Shown: one piece after another, positions 34,889 through 44,251 of the stretch | How positions within the stretch are numbered: position 1 is the first letter of the stretch | How the letters are laid out: the number at the start of each line of letters is the position of its first letter | From: Acidobacteriota bacterium | GTDB taxonomy: Bacteria > Acidobacteriota > Thermoanaerobaculia > Multivoradales > J023 | Length of the DNA stretch: 64,000 bases | Direction of reading: 5' to 3' | NCBI GenBank assembly: GCA_029263315.1 | Contig: JAJCXR010000048.1 | Coordinates: forward strand, 329,768 to 393,767 | The notes under the pieces: model-generated | Databases searched by the model: none | What the model was told of the DNA's origin: nothing | What the model saw: only the letters and a program-made list of their open reading frames with translations | Program-made: the position numbers and the translations under genes

Positions 34889-37800
34889 ATGGAAACGCAC
34901 GAGCTAATTTCCCACCTGGGCTATGCGGATTCGCCACATTTCATGGAGGCAGCACGTTTCGATGAAGTGCCTACCCATGCCCACATCCTTCGCCAAGCTG
35001 CCCGTCGATGCTCTGTGCAAGGCGTCTATCTTCTGCGCGACGAATCCATGGACTCATCCGCCACCGTCCCCATCGTCTATGTGGCAGAAGCCGATGATCA
35101 ACTTGCCGCCGATGCGATCCATCTGCAGGTTTGGAATCAAAGCGCTGTTCCATTTCTGATCGTCCGCATGCCCCAAGGCGTGAGACTCTACTCCGGATTC
35201 GTTTACCGAAAGAATCTTGACCCAGATCGGCCTCAGGAAGGAGTGCTGGAGTCCCTCGTGGGTTTTCACGAAGTGAGCCTGCGGCTGGCCGCCTTCCACG
35301 CCGACCAAATCAACAGCGGTGCCTTGTGGAGGAGCTGGGGCAACAAGGTTCAACCGGAGAAACGGGTCGACCATCGTCTATTGGGCAATCTCGAGGCCAT
35401 TGGACAAAATCTCCATGCCGATGGTGTTCAGCGTGAAACGGCCCATGCTCTGATTGGTAAGCTGGTCTATCTGCGCTATCTCCGAGATCGGGATATCCTC
35501 TCCGATCGGCGCCTCAGGGCATGGAATATCGATGCCAAAAGCGTTTTCGGAAGAGCCACCGATGCGCAGGCGCTCCACGATCTAGTGAGCCATCTCGAAG
35601 CCTGGCTGAATGGGGAGATCTTTCCCTTGTCACTTGTGGGAAACGCGGCTCTCTCCAGTGACCAGATCGCCAAAACGGCCGCGGTTTTTCTCGGCGATGA
35701 CCCCAGTACTGGGCAGCTTCACCTCGATTTTGAAGCCTACGATTTTTCACACATTCCGATCGAGACCCTGTCGACGATCTACGAGCAGTTCCTGGCCATC
35801 GAGGGTACCCACCGCGAATCGGGCGCCTTCTATACGCCGTTGCCGTTGGTGAATTTCATGGTCATGGAAATGGAAGATCACAAACCCCTCACCTCGGGAA
35901 TGCAGGTCCTCGATCCAGCCTGTGGCTCCGGCGCCTTCCTCGTTCAATGCTACCGTCACCTCATCGAGAAGCGAATGCTAGAGCTTCGAAGGGAGCTGCG
36001 TCCGACAGAGCTTCGCGACATCCTCGAACAACAGATTTTCGGCGTCGACCGCGATGGCGACGCGTGTCGCGTAGCCCAGATGAGTCTGGTCCTGACCTTG
36101 CTCGACTACATCGATCCGCCAGATCTTCAAAGCACGCCGACCTTCAAACTGCCCAAGCTACACAATAAGAATATTTATCAAAGTGACTTTTTTGATCAGG
36201 ATTCTGCCTGGGCAACTGGCGCCGATAAAAAAAGATTCGACTGGATCATTGGTAACCCGCCGTGGGTTCAGCAGTCCCCAACGGGTAGCGAAACCCCAAT
36301 TCAAGCATGGCTAGCGACCAACAGCTTGGTCAGACCGGTCAATCGCGGCCAAGCTGCTGAAGCTTTTGCTTGGAAAGCTGTGGATTTTTCCGCCAAAGAT
36401 GGCGCTATTGGATTGCTGCTCCCTGCCATGACCTTATTCAAGCAGGAACCGACATCCAGAAAAGGATTCCGTCAGGTATTTTTCAATTCGGTCACCACCC
36501 TTGCGGTCGCCAACTTCACCAATTTGCGGGAAGTGCTATTCGCTGGTCGAGCGCGTTTGCCCTCGGCTGCCGTCTTCTATCGCCCCCCTGAGCCACCGCC
36601 GATCGGGCCGCCCGTCTTGGTCTATTCGCCATTGGTCATCAACCAAGAAGCCAATCGCCCCACCGGTCGTAGTCGTCGAATGACCGTTTGGGGGCTGGTG
36701 CCAAATAGCAGCGAGATCACATTCATCGAACGGAAAGATTTGCGCACCGGGTCGAGCCTGCCATGGAAAATTGCCATGTGGGGGACCGATCGAGACCGAC
36801 GACTGCTGGAAAAAACTCGAAGAAAATTCGATAGCATGGAGACCTGGTCCGATTCTATCGGATTCTTGATACATCCCGGCCCGGAGTTGCGACCCCAGGA
36901 GACGCCCGAATCCGTCGAACCTGTTCCTGAAGTCGTCGGCCAGAAAATCCTGAGAGTGCCGCGCAACACTGGACGTCTCTATACCTTCGGTGTGGAACAC
37001 GTCGAGTTGATCCCACCGGAGCTGGGGTTTCTGAGAGTCCGTGGAGGCAGGGCCGCCCTCGGGGTTTGCAAACCTCCCCATGTCATCGTGAGCGCAACGA
37101 GGACGTTCGCCGTATTTACCGATGAATACCTAGTGGTTCCCCCGCGGCAGATCGCCATCGCTGGGGCTCCCGGACAAGCACCGATGCTCAAGGCGTTGGC
37201 CCTCTACCTCAGCTCGGATTTCGCCTCCTATTTCGAGCTCTTCCATGCGCCCCAAAAAGGGATCTCGAGAGGCGGCCTGAGCACCCTCGGCACACTCAAG
37301 GCACTTCCGACCCCTCTAGGCGTGCTAAGTGAGCAAGAAATCGCTGAGTGGTGCGAGCTCCATCGAGGATTGGTCGCGGCCTCCAGGGAACACTTGGAGA
37401 AACCCCTGTGGAACGAACGAGAAAAAAATAAGGATTTACATGCCCTGGAAATCGAGCTGAACCAACGAGTCGAAGCAGCGCTTGGCCTGAACACCAGAGA
37501 GCGATGGCTCGTCCATGATCTAGTCCACGTCAAAGCGACACTGGTCGACGGTAAGCTCGGGGAGCCTGCGATTCGCCGACCCTCTCTGGAAGACCAGATG
37601 GGCTATGGCGAGATGCTGCGTGACGAGTTGGATTCCTTCCTCGACCCCGACGAAGGCAAGATGCATCACGTATCGATCCACGGCGGCAAGGACCAAGGGT
37701 GGGTGGCGGTTGAGCTGGTCGCCCGGAATGGCGAGCCGCCACGTGCGGTGGACATCTCAGAGGAACGAGATCCAGTGACCCTCGAGATGGTGCGCCTCCA

Positions 37801-37984
37801 AAAGAAACACCGAGACCTGACCCAGCAGTGGATCTACTTCGACCGCAATCTCTTCGTCTATGATGGCCCCAGGACCCTGATCTTCAAACCCCAGCAGCGC
37901 CTTTGGTGGACCCGAAGCCAAGCCATGGCTGACGCCGACGAGATCATCGCCGCTGCCTTGGCTCCCGATCGGCCGGACGGATGA
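34889..37984 (+). CDS. N6-adenine DNA methyltransferase, type IIG/PglX-like, with degenerate N-terminal nuclease-like domain
   Basis: This 1031-residue protein contains a full amino-methyltransferase: motif X GAFYTP at 312-317, SAM motif I DPACGSGAF at 342-350, FGVDRD at 384-389 and catalytic NPPW at 456-459. A long C-terminal part (about 600-1030) should include target recognition. In residues 60-104 the order of elements (YVAEADDQ, then WNQSAVPFLIV, then VRLYSGF) resembles the PD-(D/E)XK fold that opens type IIG enzymes, but the ExK lysine is missing, so cleavage activity in cis is unlikely. The stop overlaps the next gene (ATGA), which encodes a separate nuclease-like protein. AT-rich codons around 36150-36500 differ from neighbours and suggest horizontal transfer. 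Confidence 0.88.
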   Translation: METHELISHLGYADSPHFMEAARFDEVPTHAHILRQAARRCSVQGVYLLRDESMDSSATVPIVYVAEADDQLAADAIHLQVWNQSAVPFLIVRMPQGVRLYSGFVYRKNLDPDRPQEGVLESLVGFHEVSLRLAAFHADQINSGALWRSWGNKVQPEKRVDHRLLGNLEAIGQNLHADGVQRETAHALIGKLVYLRYLRDRDILSDRRLRAWNIDAKSVFGRATDAQALHDLVSHLEAWLNGEIFPLSLVGNAALSSDQIAKTAAVFLGDDPSTGQLHLDFEAYDFSHIPIETLSTIYEQFLAIEGTHRESGAFYTPLPLVNFMVMEMEDHKPLTSGMQVLDPACGSGAFLVQCYRHLIEKRMLELRRELRPTELRDILEQQIFGVDRDGDACRVAQMSLVLTLLDYIDPPDLQSTPTFKLPKLHNKNIYQSDFFDQDSAWATGADKKRFDWIIGNPPWVQQSPTGSETPIQAWLATNSLVRPVNRGQAAEAFAWKAVDFSAKDGAIGLLLPAMTLFKQEPTSRKGFRQVFFNSVTTLAVANFTNLREVLFAGRARLPSAAVFYRPPEPPPIGPPVLVYSPLVINQEANRPTGRSRRMTVWGLVPNSSEITFIERKDLRTGSSLPWKIAMWGTDRDRRLLEKTRRKFDSMETWSDSIGFLIHPGPELRPQETPESVEPVPEVVGQKILRVPRNTGRLYTFGVEHVELIPPELGFLRVRGGRAALGVCKPPHVIVSATRTFAVFTDEYLVVPPRQIAIAGAPGQAPMLKALALYLSSDFASYFELFHAPQKGISRGGLSTLGTLKALPTPLGVLSEQEIAEWCELHRGLVAASREHLEKPLWNEREKNKDLHALEIELNQRVEAALGLNTRERWLVHDLVHVKATLVDGKLGEPAIRRPSLEDQMGYGEMLRDELDSFLDPDEGKMHHVSIHGGKDQGWVAVELVARNGEPPRAVDISEERDPVTLEMVRLQKKHRDLTQQWIYFDRNLFVYDGPRTLIFKPQQRLWWTRSQAMADADEIIAAALAPDRPDG

Positions 37985-38652
37985 GCTTGCGATCGCGCAC
38001 CCGGCACCAAGGTCGGCCCGGTGATCATCGGAGCTACCGCCGCCGCTTTCTCCGTGACGTCCATCGTCTCGTTGGCCAAGGTTTCCAAGGGATTGCTCAT
38101 CTCGAGCTCCATGACACCGAGGAACCCGCCATCACAGGTCTGCTCACCGCGGCCATGGATGCCTTCCTCGACAACCCGCACTCTCCGAAGTGGACCGAGC
38201 GCTATTCCGTACAAGACGAACGTCATCTGAATGACTCGGAACGTCAGGGGAAATGTCGTCTCCGGGTCGATCTGGAGCTCGCCAGCTCCCGCTATAGACC
38301 TCGCCCTCGATTCCAGATCGAGGCCAAACGGATGAGGCATCCTGAAAACGCGAGTCTGAGCGCCTATCTGGGTGTCGACGGGCTTGGCGCTTTTTTGCGG
38401 AACGACTACGCCAAAGATGAGCCGTGGGCCGGAATGATGGGTTATGTACAGTCGGCAACTGGAGAACACTGGGTAAACCAAATACGCGCCCGTCTCCTGG
38501 CGCCCGACAACGAGTTTTCCCTTGTCCCTGAAACAGAGGCACTTGAACCCGCAAATCTCGATCTTCAATTTCCTCAGGTATATCGCTCAGACCATCTCCG
38601 GAAGAGTGCACACTCCATTGAAATCCATCACTTCTTTCTACCCTGCTGCTGA
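37981..38652 (+). CDS. Predicted PD-(D/E)XK nuclease, partner of the methyltransferase
   Basis: This 223-residue soluble protein has no family I can name. Motif reading supports a PD-(D/E)XK restriction-type fold: Glu in HDTEEPAITGLLTAAM (47-48), Asp97 in RLRVDLEL, then E114 and K116 in FQIEAKRM, with a helix and GMMGYVQSAT after it as in many type II/III-like nucleases. Its ATG overlaps the methyltransferase stop (ATGA), so the two are made together. The C-terminus is His-rich (HSIEIHHFFL). The likely role is DNA cleavage guided by the methyltransferase protein, i.e. a two-protein restriction-modification system; this is inference from motifs and coupling. Confidence 0.68.
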   Translation: MSLRSRTRHQGRPGDHRSYRRRFLRDVHRLVGQGFQGIAHLELHDTEEPAITGLLTAAMDAFLDNPHSPKWTERYSVQDERHLNDSERQGKCRLRVDLELASSRYRPRPRFQIEAKRMRHPENASLSAYLGVDGLGAFLRNDYAKDEPWAGMMGYVQSATGEHWVNQIRARLLAPDNEFSLVPETEALEPANLDLQFPQVYRSDHLRKSAHSIEIHHFFLPCC

Positions 38653-38874
38653 CTCGCTCTGTCGACAGCCCAACCGACCAGAACCTTGCCGATCAAGTCC
38701 ACCTTTCCGGAAATACGGCGACCCATCGAGAGCACCGAGGCGCCGCCGGGATCCAACTAGGCGGCTCATCGACCAAAGGCCATCGATCTCGAAATCTTGA
38801 CTCAATCGCCGCGCTTTTAGCCCATGGAGGTGACTAGACTTCTCGCCGCTGCCGCTTCGGTATAGCCTTTGCTC

Positions 38875-40422
38875 ATGTCGCATCCACCCGAGGCCAACGG
38901 CACACCGCCCTCTACCTTCACCAACGTCTTGCTCGGCCTCACCAGCCTCGCCCTTTGCGGACTGGTGTTGTGCGCCGTCGGTTGGTATCGGGCGAGCCTG
39001 CATGAGGTGGCGCTCACCGACCTGACGGCGGAGCAACGCCAGGGGTTGGTCGAGACGATGGTACAAGTGAGCCCCGGAGCGCATCGCTGGGCCTTTTTCG
39101 AACCTCGTCTGGCCTATACCCTGCGACCCGATAGCCCGTTGGAGATCTGGAATTCCACCTTTGTCAGCAACTCCCTGGGCTATCGGACGGCGCCGCCGGA
39201 GAAACGGCCCGGCACCTTCCGCATCGTCTTCGTCGGTGACTCTTGGACCTATGGCATGGGGGTCGAACGCCAGGAGTCTTACCCCGAGGTGCTCGCTCGT
39301 TTGGCCAATGAGCACGCTGGGCTGAGCAGCGACGTGGAAGCCTGGACGTTGGCGTTGCCGGGCTACAATCTGCACAACAGCTTGGCGGGGCTGGACTTCT
39401 TCTTCAACACCTTGCAACCGGACGCCGTGGTGGTGGCACCGTCGGGCAATGACAACCACAGCTCCAACACCGTGCTGCCCAATGGCTCCCAGTGGGGCGA
39501 CGGCCTCCTACAGGACGAGCTCGGCGAGCCCCATCAACTGACCTACAGGGCCCGGCGCCTCGACACCTACCGCTTCGAAGAGCGCTGGCGTCAGGCTTTC
39601 GATCGCCTGCGGCGGACGGAGGTCCGGCTCGCCGCGCAAGGTCTGCCTTTGTACCTGTTTTTCGTCGCTCGATGGCAGGAGGTGGACGTGCACGGCCGCG
39701 TCGCGGCGGCCGGCCTGGAGGCCCCCTACACCATCGTACCGATGGCCTGGACGCTCGATCCGTGGACTTTGCCGCCGCCCATCGGCCATGGCTCACCGCA
39801 GGCCCAGCGGCTCTATGCTCGCCTGCTGTATCGAGGTCTGGCCCAGCGCCTTGACTGGCCGCCGCTGCCCCCCGACCCGTCCTTGGACACACCGGCCGGC
39901 GAAACCCGAGTCACCAGCGCCGACATCGATCGAGTGCCACTCTTCGCAGCGCCGCCGCCGGGTCGCGACTGGTCAGGGGAACGGACCGCCTTGGCACGGG
40001 ACCATACCCGCCGCCTGATCCCCAGCGGCTTCCGTCCGCCGGTCGAAGAGCTGGCCCAGGTGGCCGGCCCGATCGATCCACACACCGGAATGGTGGGCCG
40101 CGCCGCCACCGTCCTTGTCCGCCCCGCAGCGGCGGATCGCTGGCTGACGGTCACCGTCAGTCCCTTGCCCGATGCCCCGTTCCTCTATCCGATGGAATTC
40201 GAGGTACGCATCGCCTCCGCCGCCGGTGGCAGTCGAGTGCGTGCTGAGATCGACGCCGACCTCCCCGAGCAGCGTCTGTCGTTACCCATTCCGGCGGACA
40301 TCCCGACCGGCGCCGCCCTCGACGTCATCATGGTGGCGGAGAACAGCATCAGCTCGCCCCAGGTGCTGGCGGGCCAGTCGCTCATCGTACGCGAGATTTC
40401 GACCTCCCCCGAAGTGCACTAG
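38875..40422 (+). CDS. Membrane-anchored SGNH/GDSL hydrolase-like protein
   Basis: This ~515-residue protein has an N-terminal transmembrane anchor (about 17-38) and an SGNH-type domain: block I VGDSWTYGMG (Ser nucleophile), the Gly in LPGYNLHNS, and block III SGNDNH. A C-terminal ~150-residue beta-rich region follows. The last catalytic His may be that in PIGHGSPQAQRLYARLL, although the preceding Asp is replaced by Gly, so activity is less sure. Such proteins are esterases/deacetylases or cell-envelope glycan O-acyl modifiers. It is convergent with the PAS kinase, and the two share one CTAG stop quadruplet. Confidence 0.8.
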   Translation: MSHPPEANGTPPSTFTNVLLGLTSLALCGLVLCAVGWYRASLHEVALTDLTAEQRQGLVETMVQVSPGAHRWAFFEPRLAYTLRPDSPLEIWNSTFVSNSLGYRTAPPEKRPGTFRIVFVGDSWTYGMGVERQESYPEVLARLANEHAGLSSDVEAWTLALPGYNLHNSLAGLDFFFNTLQPDAVVVAPSGNDNHSSNTVLPNGSQWGDGLLQDELGEPHQLTYRARRLDTYRFEERWRQAFDRLRRTEVRLAAQGLPLYLFFVARWQEVDVHGRVAAAGLEAPYTIVPMAWTLDPWTLPPPIGHGSPQAQRLYARLLYRGLAQRLDWPPLPPDPSLDTPAGETRVTSADIDRVPLFAAPPPGRDWSGERTALARDHTRRLIPSGFRPPVEELAQVAGPIDPHTGMVGRAATVLVRPAAADRWLTVTVSPLPDAPFLYPMEFEVRIASAAGGSRVRAEIDADLPEQRLSLPIPADIPTGAALDVIMVAENSISSPQVLAGQSLIVREISTSPEVH

Positions 40423-41696
40423 GAATGCGGCAGGGTGAAACAAAAGCGCGAGCCCTTGCCTATACCCTCGGATTCCACCCAAATGCGTCCCTCGTGCAGA
40501 TCGACGATGCGCTTGACGATGGCCAAACCGATGCCGGTGCCCTCGGTGTCCGGGTCCAGCCGCTTGAATAGCTCGAAGATCCGCTCACAGTCCTCCGTCT
40601 CGATGCCGATACCGTTGTCGGCGACGAAGAAGACGGTCTCGCCGGCCCCTTCGCCAGAGTGCGTCGCATACGCCGAGCCTGCCCCGTCGCCGTCCCGCCG
40701 CACTCCGATCTCGATACGGGACGGTTCCTCGCCCTTGAACTTGAGGGCGTTCTCGAGCAGATTCTGTAGCAGCTCCACCAAGCGCTGCCGATCACCATAG
40801 ACTTGCGGTAGATCGTCGGCGATCTTCCAGTCGACGCCTTCGGGTCCGATGCGGCCGCTCAAGACTTCCAAAACCTCTTCCACCAGTTGCCCCATGGGCA
40901 CCGACTCCGGCGGGTTCTTCATCCGCCCGATGCGCGACAGCTGGAGCAGATCGGCCAACAGGTCGCCCATGCGTCGAGCCGCTTTACGAATCCGTTCCAC
41001 GTCTTGTCGCGCCCGCTCCACCTTGCCTTGGGCAAGGTCGTTGTCGAGCATGCCGAGGAACCCTTCGATGGTGATCAACGGGCTCTTCAAATCGTGGGAC
41101 ACGGTGTAGGTGAAACGCTCGAGCTCTTCATTCTTGGTTTCGAGCTCGCCGATCAGGCGCTGCTTTTCCTGCTCCTCCCGACGCCGCGCCGAGACATCCC
41201 GAAGAATCGCCTGAATCACCTTGCGCCCCCCCAGCCGGAAAGCACCGACGGCCACTTCTGCGTCGAAGACATGGCCATCCTGACGGCGGAAACGAAATTG
41301 CAAAGCCCAAACCTCGCCGCTGGAGAAAGCCGCCATGCGCGCCTTGCTCTCGGTGAGCTCGTCGATGGCTTCGTCGTCGGACTGGATGAGCTCGTCGAAG
41401 CTCAGACCCACCAGGGCGCTAGGGTGATAGCCAAAGAGTTGACCGGCCCGACCGTTGGCGTCGATGATCTTGTTCTGGTCGAGGATCAGAATGGCGTCGC
41501 TGGCTTCAGCGAAGAGCACACGAAAACGCTCTTCGCTTTCTTCCAGCGCCAAACGTGCCTGCCGTTCCTGCTCGATGATGCCTTGTAACCGCCCATAGCG
41601 CCGCTCCGCCACCCCGCTGCGCCACCGATAGACGACCGAGACGAGGACAGCGACCAACAAGAGGGCGGCCCACAACCAAGGCCCGCCGGCAGACAT
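40419..41696 (-). CDS. Membrane PAS sensor histidine kinase
   Basis: This ~425-residue kinase has an N-terminal transmembrane helix (AALLLVAVLVSVVY), a coiled linker, one PAS domain (FRVLFAEASDAILILD to AILRDVSARRREE, about 57-175), HisKA with YTVSHDLKSPL (phospho-acceptor His near 201) and HATPase_c (N-box LLQNLLENALKFKG, G1 VADNGIGIE, G2 DTEGTGIGLAI). The order matches phytochrome-type PAS kinases (TVSHDLKSPL). No response regulator is beside it. It begins 21 bases after a small membrane protein gene on the same strand. The start is uncertain: ATG 41696 or the in-frame TTG 41711. Confidence 0.92.
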   Translation of the reverse strand: MSAGGPWLWAALLLVAVLVSVVYRWRSGVAERRYGRLQGIIEQERQARLALEESEERFRVLFAEASDAILILDQNKIIDANGRAGQLFGYHPSALVGLSFDELIQSDDEAIDELTESKARMAAFSSGEVWALQFRFRRQDGHVFDAEVAVGAFRLGGRKVIQAILRDVSARRREEQEKQRLIGELETKNEELERFTYTVSHDLKSPLITIEGFLGMLDNDLAQGKVERARQDVERIRKAARRMGDLLADLLQLSRIGRMKNPPESVPMGQLVEEVLEVLSGRIGPEGVDWKIADDLPQVYGDRQRLVELLQNLLENALKFKGEEPSRIEIGVRRDGDGAGSAYATHSGEGAGETVFFVADNGIGIETEDCERIFELFKRLDPDTEGTGIGLAIVKRIVDLHEGRIWVESEGIGKGSRFCFTLPHS

Positions 41697-41717
41697 CCCT
41701 TCCAACCGCAAGGCGGA

Positions 41718-41888
41718 TCAGAACTTCTTGAAGACCGTGGAGAAAACCAACAGGACGAAGCCGAGGGAGATCAGCCACAGCTCGTTGCCGCTGATATAAG
41801 GAAGGGCGACAAAATGGCCGAGCAGACCGAGGCATCCGACGATCACGGCAATCAACCAGACCGATTGGGTGGGGGCATTGAGTTTCAT
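41718..41888 (-). CDS. 56-residue two-helix membrane protein upstream of a histidine kinase
   Basis: ATG at 41888 to TGA at 41718 encodes 56 residues with two hydrophobic helices: QSVWLIAVIVGCLGLLGHFV and LWLISLGFVLLVFSTVF, joined by a short loop (ALPYISGNE), starting MKLNAPT and ending KKF. An AGGGAG site lies 6 bases upstream. It is well-formed as a gene but short enough to be missed by ORF lists. I believe similar short proteins occur in Acidobacteriota and Myxococcota genomes, but no function is known. Position directly ahead of the PAS kinase suggests a co-transcribed accessory. Confidence 0.75.
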   Translation of the reverse strand: MKLNAPTQSVWLIAVIVGCLGLLGHFVALPYISGNELWLISLGFVLLVFSTVFKKF

Positions 41889-42077
41889 GGAATTCTCCCT
41901 GGGTCTTGATACCTATCGAGTTGAGGGGAATTTGGAAGGTTTGCCGCTGGAGCACGTCCAACTATCCTCTATCTTCCGATGGCTTCGGGCCAAACTTTCC
42001 AGACTACGGGAATCCCGTGGAGGATAGCAGACCCGACAGAACACTGTCGCCCCGGACCCGACCTTGTCTGCGGGGGA

Positions 42078-42932
42078 TCACAGATGGCGGTTGCCCGTCC
42101 CCCGGGACAGGAAGGTGTGCAGCAACAAACCCGCCTCGCTGGCCGTTTGTACCGCCAAGCTGGAGGCTGCGCCGACCGCCGCCAACACCGGAATCTCCGC
42201 CATGATGGCCTTCTGCACGATCTCGAAACCGGCCCTGGCGCTGACCACCAGAATGTGTTCTTTGAGGGGTAGCAGATTTCTTTGCACTGCCCAACCGACG
42301 ATCTTGTCGACCGCATTGTGGCGTCCGATATCTTCCCTGGAGCACAGCAGACGGCCTTGCCGGTCGAACAGCGCCGCGCCATGCAAACCGCCGGTGGTCG
42401 CAAAGATCTGCTGCTGCTCGCGCATGCGGCCGGGTAGCTCAACCAAGAATTCAGCGGTCACCGTCATCGGCTCGAGGCGCGGCAGGCGCTGGAAGACGTC
42501 CTCCAACCGTGCCTTGCCACACAGCCCACAGGCCGCCACGGCGGCGAACTGGCGGCGCGCCTGCTCGCGGCCTCGGCGGCGTTCTTTGGCCTCGGGCGTC
42601 AAGGTGGCGAGGATCAGATTATCGGGATCGTAGGCCAGGGGATCTTCACAGGGGAGCAACGACTCCAGATCCGCCCAACAATCGATGACCGCCTCACTGA
42701 AGAGAAGTCCCGTCGCCAGCTCGGCGTCCTGCCCCGGAGTCCGCAGGGTCACCACCAGGGACTCCCCGTCGAGACGGATCTCCAGCGGCTCTTCCACCGC
42801 CACCCAATCCTCCACCACCTCCCCAGCCCTCTCCAACCTGACCCGCGTGATGCCGCGGGCGATGGACCCTGAGGCGGAAGGATCGTCTGCTCTAGATGCC
42901 ATTGGAGCGCAGCCCATCCAAGTGATCGACAT
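42078..42932 (-). CDS. fdhD: FdhD: formate dehydrogenase accessory sulfurtransferase
   Basis: This ~284-residue cytosolic protein transfers sulfur from IscS to the molybdenum/tungsten cofactor of formate dehydrogenases. Signature parts are EEPLEIRLDGESLVVTLRTP, the Cys loop ACGLCGK, GLHGAALFDRQGRLLCSREDIGRHNAVDK (read in two parts) and the SARAGFEIVQKAIMAEIPVLAAVGAASSLAV region. Length and motifs agree with E. coli FdhD. No formate dehydrogenase or molybdopterin gene is in the window. The start may be either ATG 42932 or 42902; neither has a strong ribosome-binding site. It is divergent from rtcB. Confidence 0.95.
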   Translation of the reverse strand: MSITWMGCAPMASRADDPSASGSIARGITRVRLERAGEVVEDWVAVEEPLEIRLDGESLVVTLRTPGQDAELATGLLFSEAVIDCWADLESLLPCEDPLAYDPDNLILATLTPEAKERRRGREQARRQFAAVAACGLCGKARLEDVFQRLPRLEPMTVTAEFLVELPGRMREQQQIFATTGGLHGAALFDRQGRLLCSREDIGRHNAVDKIVGWAVQRNLLPLKEHILVVSARAGFEIVQKAIMAEIPVLAAVGAASSLAVQTASEAGLLLHTFLSRGTGNRHL

Positions 42933-43060
42933 CCGATGACGACCGATGCAAGACGCGGAATGAGAATTCTAGGTTGTTGTGCACGGCTGGTATAGGAGCG
43001 TAGCACCGCCCCATTTCGTTCAGCAACCGAATCGCCGCCTTTCTCGCATAGAATCCACCC

Positions 43061-44248
43061 ATGTCTTCTTTCATACCCAGATTGCAGCCGGCTCCCTTTC
43101 AACAATGGGGCGAGGATCTCGATGCCGCTTCGGTACAACAGCTGGAGAATGCCTGCCAACTGCCGGTGGCGGTGCGGGGCGCCCTGATGCCGGACGCCCA
43201 CCGTGGTTACGGCCTCCCCATCGGCGGTGTTTTGGCGACGCGCAACGCCGTCATACCCTATGCCGTTGGCGTCGATATCGCCTGCCGGGTCAAGATGAGT
43301 GTGCTCGATCTGCCCCCCAGCCAGCTCGAGGAGGCACCGGACACCCTGCGACGGGCCATAGAGGTCGAAACCCGCTTCGGTATCGGCGCCAAGTTCCAAC
43401 GTCGCCGCCAGCATGACGTGCTGGACGAAGATTGGCACATCTCGCCGTTGATCCAGGGGCTGAAGGACAAGGCCTGGGCCCAGCTGGGCAGCAGCGGCAG
43501 CGGCAATCATTTTGTCGAGCTCGGCCTCCTGGCGGTCGACAACGACGCCCTGGATCTAGCCCCCGGCACCTACCTAGCCTTGCTGAGTCACAGCGGTAGC
43601 CGGGGCGCCGGCGCCACCATCGCCGGTCATTACAGCAAGCTGGCCCGAGCCCAGCATCCCGACCTGCCCAAGGGACTGAAGGAGCTCGCCTGGCTCGATC
43701 TGGACAGCGAGGCGGGGGACGAATACTGGCGCGCCATGCAGCTCATGGGACGCTACGCCGCCGCCAACCACGCCTGTATTCATCGTCATCTGACCGCCCA
43801 CCTGGGTGCCGAGGTGCTGCTCGACCTGGAGAATCATCACAATTTCGCCTGGCGGGAGACCCACGACGACGAAGAGGTCATCGTGCACCGCAAAGGGGCG
43901 ACCCCGGCCGCCGAGGGCGAGCTCGGCATCATCCCCGGCTCGATGGCCAGCTCGACCTACATCGTCCGCGGTAAGGGCAATGCCGCCTCCCTGAGCTCCG
44001 CCGCCCATGGCGCCGGTCGCGCCATGAGCCGCACCCAGGCCAAGAAGACCCTGTCTTGGAAGGACGCCCGGGCCCTGCTGGATCGGCAGCGGGTGAGCCT
44101 GATGTCGGCGGGCCTAGACGAGGTACCGATGGCCTACAAGGACATCCACGCCGTGATCGCCGCGCAGCAGGACCTGATCGAGCCCTTGGCCACCTTCGAG
44201 CCCCGTTTGGTCAAGATGGCACCGGCCGGCGAACGTCCCGAGGATTGA
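43061..44248 (+). CDS. rtcB: RtcB family RNA-splicing ligase
   Basis: This 395-residue protein belongs to the GTP/Mn-dependent 3'-phosphate RNA ligase family. All hallmark blocks are present: LMPDAHRGYGLPIGGVLAT, YAVGVDIACRV (metal Asp and Cys), GSSGSGNHFVELG, SHSGSRGAG, VHRKGATPAAEGE, IPGSMASSTYIV and SSAAHGAGRAMSR with the guanylylated His. It is shorter than E. coli RtcB-type proteins of about 408-480 residues, as in several bacterial paralogues. It stands only 3 bases before a CRTAC1 lipoprotein gene, an unexpected operon partner, and no RtcA or RtcR is nearby. Confidence 0.95.
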   Translation: MSSFIPRLQPAPFQQWGEDLDAASVQQLENACQLPVAVRGALMPDAHRGYGLPIGGVLATRNAVIPYAVGVDIACRVKMSVLDLPPSQLEEAPDTLRRAIEVETRFGIGAKFQRRRQHDVLDEDWHISPLIQGLKDKAWAQLGSSGSGNHFVELGLLAVDNDALDLAPGTYLALLSHSGSRGAGATIAGHYSKLARAQHPDLPKGLKELAWLDLDSEAGDEYWRAMQLMGRYAAANHACIHRHLTAHLGAEVLLDLENHHNFAWRETHDDEEVIVHRKGATPAAEGELGIIPGSMASSTYIVRGKGNAASLSSAAHGAGRAMSRTQAKKTLSWKDARALLDRQRVSLMSAGLDEVPMAYKDIHAVIAAQQDLIEPLATFEPRLVKMAPAGERPED

Positions 44249-44251
44249 GCC

